Below, in pieces: positions 51,738 to 58,706 of a stretch of 64,000 bases of DNA (position 1 is its first letter; every line of letters begins with the position of its first letter). The DNA is taken from NCBI GenBank assembly GCA_003222675.1, contig QHWT01000049.1:195840-259839 (forward strand), read 5' to 3'. Source of the DNA: Acidobacteriota bacterium. GTDB taxonomy: Bacteria > Acidobacteriota > Vicinamibacteria > Vicinamibacterales > 2-12-FULL-66-21. Both the position numbers and the translations under genes were made by a program. Under the pieces are notes generated by a model. The model was not told the origin of the DNA, made no database searches, and saw only the letters and a program-made list of their open reading frames with translations.

Positions 51738-52205
51738 TTATCTGGCGTCGATCGCGGCCAGAATCTCTTCCTGCGGCGGGAATTGCCGCTGCTGATCCGC
51801 AATGAACGAGTACCGGATGCGCCGATCGGTGTCGATGAGGAACACCGCGGGGCGCGCGATATTCCAGGCATCGAGACCGACGCGATGCCACACGCCGTAC
51901 GCGCGCAGCACGTCGCGCCGTTCGTCGATGAGGATGTCGAACGGGAGGCCTGTGTCCTCGATGTAGGTGCGGACCGCGCGCGCCTTCTGCGATACGACGC
52001 CCACGACCTGAACGCCCCGGGCCGTGTATGCGGCGATGTTGTCGGCGAGCTCACCGAACCGGTGGCGGCAGTTCGGTCACCAGGTGCCGCGATGAAAGGT
52101 CAGCAGCAGTCGCCCGCGTGCGAGATAGTCCGCAAGCGCGTGCACGCGCCCCTTCTGATCGGGGAGCGCGAAACCCGGCGCCTCGGTCAACCCCGAGCGA
52201 TGCAT
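51738..52205 (-). CDS. Peroxiredoxin-like selenoprotein (in-frame TGA at the active site)
   Basis: 155 codons if TGA at 52079-52077 is read as selenocysteine. Residues 9-42 are an AhpC/TSA start (APGFALPDQKGRVHALADYL) running into LLLTFHRGTW, then TGA as codon 43, then PNCRHRFGELADN. Relatives have Cys in this place (FYRG-x-WCPxC), where it is the peroxidatic residue. After TGA the frame stays open with good family sequence (GVQVVGVVSQKARAVRTYIE, FDILIDERRDVLRAYGV, PAVFLIDTDRRIRYSFI) to the stop at 51738. A hairpin with a GUU loop lies 16-28 nt after the TGA. Start codon overlaps the moeA stop (TGATG), so it is coupled to moeA. Expected role: reduction of peroxides with thiols. The alternative, a gene split by a nonsense mutation, is less likely because the change sits precisely at the catalytic residue. 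Confidence 0.85.
52052..52064 (-). promoter_or_regulatory. Candidate bacterial SECIS hairpin
   Basis: CACCG-GUU-CGGUG on the minus strand, a 5-bp GC stem with a loop beginning GU, 16-28 nt counted from the U of UGA. This agrees with the usual bSECIS layout (small apical loop with G or GU at 16-37 nt). An alternative longer stem ACCGAAC/GUUCGGU directly after UGA is also possible. Confidence 0.6.
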
Positions 52206-53428
52206 CAGAACAGCTTCACGTCCACGACTTCGCCCGCTTCGACGATATCGACGTGCGCGGGGATTTCGACGTACCCGTCGGCGCGCGACATGCTCGTGAT
52301 GTCGCCGGATGCCTTGAACGCGGGCGTCGCGATCCCGTCGGCGATCCGGACCGTGAAGAACTGGTGACGGCCCGTCGTCGACACGATCCGGCGCGCGAGC
52401 GGCACGCGTGCGATCTCGGGTCGATGTTCCGGCAGACGCGCCATGCGTCTCAACATCGGCACGAGCAGCATGTAGCCATTTGACAGGCACGAGGTCGGGT
52501 ATCCGGGCATGCCGAGCACGGGCTTGCCGGCGACGCGTCCGAACACGGTTGGCTTGCCGGGCTTCACGGCGACGCCGTGAAACAGCACCTCGCCGCGCCG
52601 GACGAGCACGTCGAGGATCAGATCGCGTTCGCCGACGGAACTGCCCCCCGAAAACACGAGGACGTCTTCCGCCAGCGCGGCATCAATCGCATGCGACAGC
52701 GCGTCCAGGCTGTCGAGCGCCGTTGGCAGAACGACCGGCTCCCCACCGTGCGCCGTGATGATCGACGAGAGCGTGAACTTATTGATGTCGTAGATCTGTC
52801 CGGGCCCGAGCGGTGTGCCCGGCTCCACGATTTCATTGCCGGTGGAGAGAATCGCAATCCTCGGACGCGCGTACACGTCGAGCTCCAGCGCGCCGATCGC
52901 GGCCATCGCGCCGATGCGGCTCGGGTTCAGCACGTCACCGGGCTGCAGGACGGGTTGGCCTGTCGCGATATCGGCTGCTCGGCGCCCGACATTCTGTCGC
53001 GGGTAGACGGGTGTGAACAGGCGAACGTCGTCTGTGCCTGCGACACGCTCGGTTTCTTCCACCATCACAACCGCGTCCGCGCCGTCCGGCATCGGCGCGC
53101 CGGTTGCGATCTCGATGCATTCGCGGGCCCCGACCGGACGCGCAGGCGCCTGGCCGGTGTAGAGCTTGTCGACGCACCGCAGCACGCGCGGCTCGTATCG
53201 TCCCGCGCCGAAGGTGTCTTCCGCGCGGACCGCGTAGCCGTCCATTGCCGCGCGATCGAAGGGCGGCACGTCCATGGACGCCGTCGTCGCGGATGCGATC
53301 ACGCGTCCTGCCGCTTGTGCCAGAGGAATTCGCTCGGTACGCGTGACGGGCGCCGCGTGTTCGAGGATCAACGCGAGCGCCTCGTCGAGCGGAATCGTTT
53401 CGCGTATCGGCCGCATCGTGTGAGTCAT
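52205..53428 (-). CDS. moeA: Molybdopterin molybdotransferase MoeA
   Basis: 407 aa, full length. SMDVPPFDRAAMDGYAVRAE and ARECIEIATGAPMPDGADAV are the domain I/II motifs; the MoCF domain has GQIYDINKFTLSSIITAHGG, LVFSGGSSVGERDLI and GVAVKPGKPTVFG-like residues, and PVLGMPGYPTSCL; the domain IV end is IVEAGEVVDVKLF. It inserts molybdate into adenylated molybdopterin to finish Moco. It lies downstream of moaB with a 7-nt repeat array between, and upstream of the peroxiredoxin selenoprotein. ATG at 53416 is an alternative start. Confidence 0.95.
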   Translation of the reverse strand: MTHTMRPIRETIPLDEALALILEHAAPVTRTERIPLAQAAGRVIASATTASMDVPPFDRAAMDGYAVRAEDTFGAGRYEPRVLRCVDKLYTGQAPARPVGARECIEIATGAPMPDGADAVVMVEETERVAGTDDVRLFTPVYPRQNVGRRAADIATGQPVLQPGDVLNPSRIGAMAAIGALELDVYARPRIAILSTGNEIVEPGTPLGPGQIYDINKFTLSSIITAHGGEPVVLPTALDSLDALSHAIDAALAEDVLVFSGGSSVGERDLILDVLVRRGEVLFHGVAVKPGKPTVFGRVAGKPVLGMPGYPTSCLSNGYMLLVPMLRRMARLPEHRPEIARVPLARRIVSTTGRHQFFTVRIADGIATPAFKASGDITSMSRADGYVEIPAHVDIVEAGEVVDVKLF

Positions 53429-53433
53429 CGTCC

Positions 53434-53461
53434 CCTGAAGCCTGAAGCCTGAAGCCTGAAG
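53434..53461. repeat. 7-nt tandem array (cctgaag)4
   Basis: Four perfect copies of cctgaag in the 38-nt gap between moaB and moeA, immediately upstream of the moeA start on the minus strand. Same period as the arrays at 40029-40125 but a different unit. It could change spacing or ribosome access for moeA if it expands. Confidence 0.9.
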
Positions 53462-53466
53462 CCCGA

Positions 53467-53964
53467 TTACCGCCGAAGTTCCCTCACGACATGCCCGAGC
53501 TCCGGCGCGATCAGCTTCGTGAGTGCCAGCCGCACGGCATTCTCGGACCCTGGCAGCATGAACACCGCCGTCGCGCGCGCGACGCCGGCGGCGGCACGCG
53601 TGAGCATCGCCGCGCTTCCGATTTCTTCGTAGCTGAGGACGCGGAACAGTTCACCGAAACCATCCAGGCGTTTCTCGAGCAGCCCGTTGATCGCCTCGTA
53701 CGTGCTGTCGCGCGATGTTATGCCCGTGCCGCCCGTCGTGATGATCGCGTCGACCGTGCCAAGGCGTGCGGCAATCGCGTCACGAACCTCGCGCGGTTCA
53801 TCGCGCAGGAGCGCGCGTTCGATCACGACGTGCCCGGCGGCGTCGAGGAGTTCAGCGATCGCGCGGCCGCTCGTATCCGTTGCTTCGCTGCGCGTGTCGC
53901 TGATCGTCAGCACGAAACAGCGCACGCCGGTGGCGGCCGTTTTCCTGTGATCCGCTACCGACAC
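53467..53964 (-). CDS. moaB: Molybdenum cofactor biosynthesis protein MoaB/MogA family
   Basis: 165 aa. VLTISDTRSEATDTSGRAIA, DAIITTGGTGITSRDSTYEA and AVFMLPGSENAVRLALTKLI are the typical MoaB motifs; the GGTG and SRDSTYE parts bind molybdopterin. It adenylates molybdopterin before MoeA inserts molybdate (MogA-type role). The start is GTG at 53964; a TATAAT on the minus strand (53976-53971) would begin transcription at or within a few bases of this GTG, so the message may be leaderless. Forms an operon with moeA and the selenoprotein. Confidence 0.9.
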   Translation of the reverse strand: MSVADHRKTAATGVRCFVLTISDTRSEATDTSGRAIAELLDAAGHVVIERALLRDEPREVRDAIAARLGTVDAIITTGGTGITSRDSTYEAINGLLEKRLDGFGELFRVLSYEEIGSAAMLTRAAAGVARATAVFMLPGSENAVRLALTKLIAPELGHVVRELRR

Positions 53965-53970
53965 GCCTTC

Positions 53971-53976
53971 ATTATA
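53971..53976 (-). promoter_or_regulatory. -10 element for moaB
   Basis: Perfect TATAAT on the minus strand 6 nt upstream of the GTG start of moaB; transcription would start at or near the start codon. Confidence 0.45.
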
Positions 53977-54045
53977 GAGGTGAGCCGTCGAGGTATCCCG
54001 GGTTCGAGAGCGCTCCGCGGCTGGAGTCGGAAGAAACGGATCTGG

Positions 54046-54051
54046 TATAAT
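54046..54051 (+). promoter_or_regulatory. -10 element for tRNA-Arg
   Basis: Perfect tataat 12 nt before the first base of tRNA-Arg, so transcription would start a few bases upstream of the mature 5' end. No clear -35 was seen. Confidence 0.55.
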
Positions 54052-54063
54052 GACAGTTTCGCC

Positions 54064-54140
54064 GCGCCCTTAGCTCAGTTGGATAGAGCGTCTGGCTACG
54101 AACCAGGAGGTCGCACGTTCGAGTCGTGCAGGGCGCGCCA
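54064..54140 (+). tRNA. tRNA-Arg (ACG)
   Basis: 77 nt. Acceptor stem gcgccct/agggcgc, D arm agctcagttggatagagc, anticodon arm ctggctacgaaccag with ACG, T arm gcacgttcgagtcgtgc, encoded CCA end. A34 of this tRNA is the normal substrate of TadA, whose gene lies 1.6 kb downstream. A hairpin ggggc-ttc-gcccc (54153-54165) follows. Confidence 0.97.
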
Positions 54141-54224
54141 CTGATTATCCGGGGGGCTTCGCCCCGCCGGACCCCCCTTTCACCCTCGCTCGCGGGGCCC
54201 CGTGCCCCGCTCCGCTCGTGTGGC

Positions 54225-55457
54225 TCACTCGCTTCGCTCGTTCGCGTCGGTATGCGAGCGGCCAATGCCGGCCGGCGGGTGCTGTTGTGAGGTGGCAGAT
54301 GGGGACTCCGTCCCGCCGGCGTCGAGCGGTTCGGACGATCGGCCCGTGCCGATCATCCACCGCACGTCGGGCGTGATCCAGCGACCGATCAGCGGCTCGG
54401 TCGATCCGATCACGCCTCGAATGAACCGCCATCCGATCGTCGGTGCATCGAGATGGACGGCGATTGCAGGAATGGGCTGCACGTATCGGGACAGCGGGGG
54501 CGCGGAGCCGGACCAGAAGACGAGCTCGGAGATCCCTCGCCTGATAAAGGTCTCGATCAGGAACGCACGAAGAACAACCGAGAGCGATGCATCGCCGAAC
54601 TGTTTATCGTTATTCAGCTGGAGGAACATCGTCGCGCGGCCGGGCGCGCTCCAGCCCGCTGACACGCTCAGCCACTCGCCGTTCGCATGCTTCAAGCCGG
54701 CGATCCAGGTGTCGTCTGCCGATTTCACCGTACGCACGGCTCGCCTGATCTCGCTGACGCTGCTCGAGAGGTGGCATTTGGTTCTCAGGTCGGTTGCCGC
54801 GCGATCGAACTCCTCGTACGAGAGATGTTCGAAGTAGGTGTGACCGGCGGCCTCGAACCTCCGCCGGTAATATCGAAAGTTGCGCCGCGTTTTCTTGCCG
54901 AGCGAATTCAGGAAGTGCTCGTACGTGACTGGTAGCAGCAGCCGGCTGTGAAGTTCGGTCGGCGCCGCGGCAGAATGCGTCAGATCGATCGGCATGGTCG
55001 AGCGGACCGTCGCCAGGGCTCGCGCCTCTTGACCAGTCGGCGAAATCAACAGGCGAACGCCGCGAACTCGAGGCAGCTCGAACCACGCTCGAACGGCCGC
55101 GCGCATGACGTCTTTGCAATCGATCGGTTTGGCGACGGCAAGGTTTCCAAGCCGCCCGTCAGCGTAAATCAACCCCGTGCGGAACCCGGCGATCGTGCGC
55201 TCCTTGCCGTAGATGACTCCTGCGGTCGCGTTGTCGCGATGCACCACGGCTACCCGGGGCAGCCAGTTGTCTGCGAGCGACGCGAGAAAAAACGAAGGCG
55301 TGACGGTGACGTCACGCTGCGGCATGAGACGATCGACGGGCTCGTCGAGTCGCGCGATTTGAGAGCGTGACGAGAGGATTGTGGTCGGATGGTGACGCGG
55401 ATTGTCCAGGGTTGCGGCGCTCGGTTCGCGATGCATCATGCACGTCCGAGGCAGCAC
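54225..55457 (-). CDS. GNAT-fold acyltransferase (BioF2-like) of unknown substrate
   Basis: 410 aa. FLNSLGKKTRRNFRYYRRRF and AAGHTYFEHLSYEEFDRAAT, followed by WIAGLKHANGEWLSVSAGWS and GRATMFLQLNNDKQFGDASL, match the Acetyltransf_6 (CelD/BioF2-like) double GNAT fold. These proteins are often linked to surface glycan genes. The start is not certain: GTG at 55457 and ATG at 55439 or 55436 all lack strong ribosome sites. The last 30 residues run through low-complexity DNA next to the tRNA and may be extended by it. Confidence 0.7.
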   Translation of the reverse strand: MLPRTCMMHREPSAATLDNPRHHPTTILSSRSQIARLDEPVDRLMPQRDVTVTPSFFLASLADNWLPRVAVVHRDNATAGVIYGKERTIAGFRTGLIYADGRLGNLAVAKPIDCKDVMRAAVRAWFELPRVRGVRLLISPTGQEARALATVRSTMPIDLTHSAAAPTELHSRLLLPVTYEHFLNSLGKKTRRNFRYYRRRFEAAGHTYFEHLSYEEFDRAATDLRTKCHLSSSVSEIRRAVRTVKSADDTWIAGLKHANGEWLSVSAGWSAPGRATMFLQLNNDKQFGDASLSVVLRAFLIETFIRRGISELVFWSGSAPPLSRYVQPIPAIAVHLDAPTIGWRFIRGVIGSTEPLIGRWITPDVRWMIGTGRSSEPLDAGGTESPSATSQQHPPAGIGRSHTDANERSE

Positions 55458-55563
55458 ACACCTGGTGGGAAGCGTCTAGCGCACAGGCGAATGACTTTGC
55501 CGTCAGAAGAGCAGACGCCGTGAACAGAGCTGTGTTGCAAGACGGCTGTGCGTGTGAGTTTAC

Positions 55564-55596
55564 CGTTTCGGAAACGTCACTCTTCTATTATAGAAG
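55564..55596. promoter_or_regulatory. Two adjacent perfect palindromes upstream of tadA
   Basis: cgtttc-g-gaaacg (55564-55576) and cttctat-t-atagaag (55582-55596), both perfect, in an AT-rich spot between divergent genes at 55457 and 55687. The second contains tattat and tataga, possible -10 elements in both directions. They look like operator sites for a dimeric regulator overlapping a promoter. Confidence 0.45.
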
Positions 55597-55686
55597 CAAG
55601 CGTCCGGTCAACGGGTTTGGATAGACGGTATGACGTCCGCTTAGCTCATCGTTGACCGGAACACCGAAGCGCAGAGTAGCCCAGGC

Positions 55687-56154
55687 GTGAGCACCACTAC
55701 CGACCAGCGGTTCATGCGCGCAGCGCTGCACGCCGCGCGGCAGGCGCACGGCCGCGGCGAGGTGCCGGTTGGCGCCGTCGTCGTGATTGAGGATCAGATC
55801 GCGGGCGCGGGTTGCAACCAGCCGATCGGGACGCATGACCCCACGGCGCACGCCGAAATCGTGGCGATCCGGGACGCCGCGCAGCGCATCGGGAATTACC
55901 GGTTGACGGGTGCGACGTTGTACGTGACGATCGAACCCTGCCAGATGTGCGTGGGCGCGATGGTTCACGCGCGCATCGCGCGCCTGGTCTTCGGCGCGCT
56001 CGAACCGAAGGCGGGCGCCATCGAATCGACCCAGCGCGCGCATGAGCACCCCGCCCTGAATCACCGCCTCGAGGTGACCGGGCACGTGCTCGAGGAAGAG
56101 TGCCGCGCCGTCCTGCAGGCGTTCTTCAAAGAACGCCGGGACGACAGGAGCTAG
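55687..56154 (+). CDS. tadA: tRNA-specific adenosine deaminase TadA
   Basis: 155 aa. Zinc and catalytic motifs HAE (His55-Glu57) and PCQMC (Cys85, Cys88) are in place, with TIEPCQMCVGAMVHARIARL typical of TadA. It converts A34 to inosine in tRNA-Arg(ACG), whose gene is at 54064. GTG start with a moderate ribosome site. Stand-alone gene followed by a tandem-repeat array. Confidence 0.95.
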   Translation: MSTTTDQRFMRAALHAARQAHGRGEVPVGAVVVIEDQIAGAGCNQPIGTHDPTAHAEIVAIRDAAQRIGNYRLTGATLYVTIEPCQMCVGAMVHARIARLVFGALEPKAGAIESTQRAHEHPALNHRLEVTGHVLEEECRAVLQAFFKERRDDRS

Positions 56155-56178
56155 GGAGCTGCACGTTAGAGCGACAAA

Positions 56179-56790
56179 GCCGCAAGCGAGCGCCGTCCGC
56201 CTTACCCGCACGTCGCTTCGGCGGACAGCCTTCGACTGGAGATACGCGCCCGAGCGGCCTGTCCGCCGAAGCCCGATGCGAAGTCAACGAGCGAAGGCGG
56301 AAGGTGGAGCACTTAAAGCGGCTTCACCGAGCGAAGTGCAGCCGCAAGCGAGCGCCGTCCGCCTTCGCGCACATCGCTTCGGCGCGACAGCCTTCGGCCG
56401 GAGATGGCGCGCGCAAGCGGCCTGTCGGCCGAAGCTCGATGCGAAGTCAACGAGCGAAGGCGGAAGGTGGAGCATTTAAAGCGGCTTCACCGAGCGAAGG
56501 GCAGCCGCAAGCGAGCGCCGTCCGCCTTGGCGCACATCGCTTAGGCGCGACAGCCTTCGGCTGGAGATGGCGCGCGCAAGCGGCCTGTCCGCCGAAGCTC
56601 GATGCGAAGTCAACGAGCGAAGGCGGAGGGTGGAGCATTTAAAGCGGCTCCACCGAGCGAAGGGCAGCCGCAAGCGAGCGCCGGAGGGTAGCCGCAAGGG
56701 ACCCCAACGCGCAGCGTTGGGGCCTGAAGCGCGGCCGCGAGCGCGCAGCGAGGTGGAGAATTTAAAGAGGCTCCACCGAGCGAAGTGAAA
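56179..56790. repeat. 163-bp tandem repeat array ahead of tRNA-Ser
   Basis: The motif gccgcaagcgagcgcc recurs at 56179, 56341, 56504 and 56667, and aagtcaacgagcgaagg at 56281, 56444 and 56607, giving a period of 162-163 bp with three full units and partial ends. The last unit runs into the 5' flank of tRNA-Ser, which repeats the block atttaaagaggctccaccga (compare atttaaagcggcttcaccga in the units). Open frames exist in it but change only with the repeat, so none is called as a gene. Confidence 0.85.
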
Positions 56791-56793
56791 TAT

Positions 56794-56884
56794 GGAGAGG
56801 TACCGAAGTGGTCGTAACGGGGGCGCCTCGAAAGCGTCTTGCCGGGTAACCGGCACGGGGGTTCGAATCCCTCCCTCTCCGCCA
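56794..56884 (+). tRNA. tRNA-Ser (CGA)
   Basis: 91 nt class II tRNA. Acceptor ggagagg/cctctcc, anticodon arm ggcgc-ctcgaaa-gcgtc with CGA, a long variable arm (gccgggtaaccggc), T loop gttcgaatc, discriminator G and encoded CCA. Confidence 0.96.
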
Positions 56885-56916
56885 GCCTTTCGCCGCCCTT
56901 CGGACGAGCTTCGTCC

Positions 56917-56947
56917 GGGCCAGGCCTTCGGCCCGGCCATTTTTTTG
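56917..56947 (+). terminator. Intrinsic terminator after tRNA-Ser
   Basis: gggccaggcc-ttc-ggcccggcc followed by attttttt: strong hairpin plus T tract. A second hairpin cggacga-gct-tcgtccg lies just before it (56901-56917). Confidence 0.85.
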
Positions 56948-57123
56948 TCCAGCGGCTGACTGAAATCCGGCTCGGGCCAGGCCTTTGCGAAACGGCATTT
57001 CTCGAGAGTCGGGCGATAGGCATTCGAGTGTCGCTGGCCTCGCGCCACGCCAGCACCTATCCCGCCGGTCGCCCGCTAAGTACTCTGCACCACCTGACGC
57101 GGCGTCACCCTCCAGGAGGAGCG

Positions 57124-58020
57124 ATGACTGACGTGCACGAGGGAGGCCTGACGTTCGAGGGGCATTCCACCGCAAAGGGCCTCGCCGTCCAGTTGAAAGA
57201 CATCAGGAAGCGTCTGCCGCTCCGCGTGCTTTCCCAGGTCGACTGGGAGCACTGGACGACGTGGGGCTATGTCGTCGCGCCCGCCGCAGTGCCGGAGGCA
57301 CATATCCGTCGTCTCGTCGACCTTCTCTGGGAGTTCAGCGAGATGCGTCCAACCGATCCAACCACGTGGTCGAGGAAGCAGCTCAGAGACCATCAGATGC
57401 AGGAGCTGAACAACAGCGGCATGGTGGAGATCTACAACCACCAGTACCTCTGGGACAACAGACAGTATCCTCGCGTCTACGATGCCTTCGTGGACGTCTG
57501 GGATCGTCCCGATCTGTGGGTCGCCATCGATCGCGCCAATCTCAATACGCCAAATCGCGACGGACGCGCGTTCACCGGGTTCATCCACTGGGACGTGGAC
57601 ACATCGCTGACGCCGTTTCCGATCGGGGTGCAGGGCGTGTTGTCACTCGTCGACACCGACAGCGAAACCGGCGGCTTCCAATGTGTGCCGGAATTATTCC
57701 GCACGCTCGAGCATTGGATCTCCACACAGCCCGCTGATCGCAATGTCTGGCGACCTGACAACAGTCTGCTCGCCCATGGCATCCGACCAAACGTTTCCCG
57801 CGATCGCGTGCGGATGGCGCAGTACATCTCGATGTATCCGGCCGAAGAACAGAACGTCGCCGATCGCGACGCGCGCGTGCGCAGCTGGCGTGAGCGCGAG
57901 GCCCCGAAGCGTCCTGCTTTTCCTGGCGACCCACGCGACTGGGAGCGAACGCGCTACAAAACCGCGACTCTGACCACTCTCGGCGAGAAGCTTCTGGGTT
58001 CGCGCAGCTGGCACGGCTAG
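57124..58020 (+). CDS. Phytanoyl-CoA dioxygenase (PhyH) family protein
   Basis: 298 aa. FTGFIHWDVDTSLTPFPIGV gives the HxD iron pair, and LLAHGIRPNVSRDRVRMAQY the distal His and the Arg that binds 2-oxoglutarate; GVQGVLSLVDTDSETGGFQC is typical of the family. It should be an Fe(II)/2-oxoglutarate hydroxylase of an unknown small molecule. ATG at 57124 follows aggagga by 4 nt, which settles the start although the frame is open upstream through the tRNA-Ser region. No linked pathway genes. Confidence 0.85.
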   Translation: MTDVHEGGLTFEGHSTAKGLAVQLKDIRKRLPLRVLSQVDWEHWTTWGYVVAPAAVPEAHIRRLVDLLWEFSEMRPTDPTTWSRKQLRDHQMQELNNSGMVEIYNHQYLWDNRQYPRVYDAFVDVWDRPDLWVAIDRANLNTPNRDGRAFTGFIHWDVDTSLTPFPIGVQGVLSLVDTDSETGGFQCVPELFRTLEHWISTQPADRNVWRPDNSLLAHGIRPNVSRDRVRMAQYISMYPAEEQNVADRDARVRSWREREAPKRPAFPGDPRDWERTRYKTATLTTLGEKLLGSRSWHG

Positions 58021-58157
58021 CAGCCCATAGTGAAGGTACACTGTCGCCGATGGCGATGGGCAAACGACCGCGGCACGCGAAGCAGGCGGCGCAAGGAAAG
58101 CGGCTTTCACCACGGGCGTGCGCCGGCATGATTCCGAGCGAATCCTGCGTGAGGGAA

Positions 58158-58660
58158 TCACTTTCCGTTCAAATAGAGCACGTTCGGCGCCCCGGACCTT
58201 GCCAGCGCGATGTCAGGGAACGTGTCTCCGTTGATATCTCCAAGAGCGAAGCCGTACGCGGATCCGCCACAGTGAATTGGCCTTTGCCGTTATTCAGGTA
58301 GACCAGTTTCTTGTCGGGCGTGTCATTGCTGGTGAGCACGTCCAGGTCGCCGTCGCCGTCGACGTCCGCGAGGGCCGCGGTGTAGGTGCGATCCGCTGTC
58401 GGACCGAGATCCGACGCGACCAAGCCGCCCTTGCCATCATTGAGGAGAACTCGATCGCGCAGCGGATCGTGCCGGCCCTTCGCAAGCACGAGATCGAGAT
58501 CTCCATCCCCGTCGAGGTCCCCCATACTCACGTTCGCGGATGTCTCTCACGTGGTCTCCAGCAGGACGACGGTATTGAAGGTGCGGGTTCCTCCCGCGCG
58601 CTGACCGCCGGTCACGAGGATCGCCACGATGACGATCAGCACGCTGAGAACAGGATGCAT
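58158..58660 (-). pseudogene. Broken FG-GAP/VCBS-repeat protein
   Basis: The start MHPVLSVLIVIVAILVTGGQ (ATG at 58660, ggagcg upstream) is a signal peptide followed by TFNTVVLLETT, then TGA at 58549-58547, then in the same frame ETSANVSMGDLDGDGDLDLV and ALADVDGDGDLDVLTSNDTP, calcium-binding FG-GAP repeats. After QFTVAD a frame change is needed to reach FALGDINGDTFPDIALARSG and the natural end VLYLNGK (stop at 58158). The protein is also shorter than relatives, which carry more repeats. Two lesions make it a pseudogene unless the sequence has errors. It was probably a secreted beta-propeller protein. Confidence 0.75.
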
Positions 58661-58706
58661 ACGAACGCTCCGAGGGGTAGTTAGCGAGGATATTCGTTAA
58701 CGACGT

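Noticed and set aside
56179..56790. The tandem array as a CRISPR
   Set aside because: Units are 163 bp without short conserved repeats and unique spacers, and no cas gene is in the window.
58547..58549. In-frame TGA in the FG-GAP gene as a second selenocysteine codon
   Set aside because: It does not align with a catalytic Cys, lies in a linker before the repeats, and the same gene has another frameshift further on, so it is a lesion.
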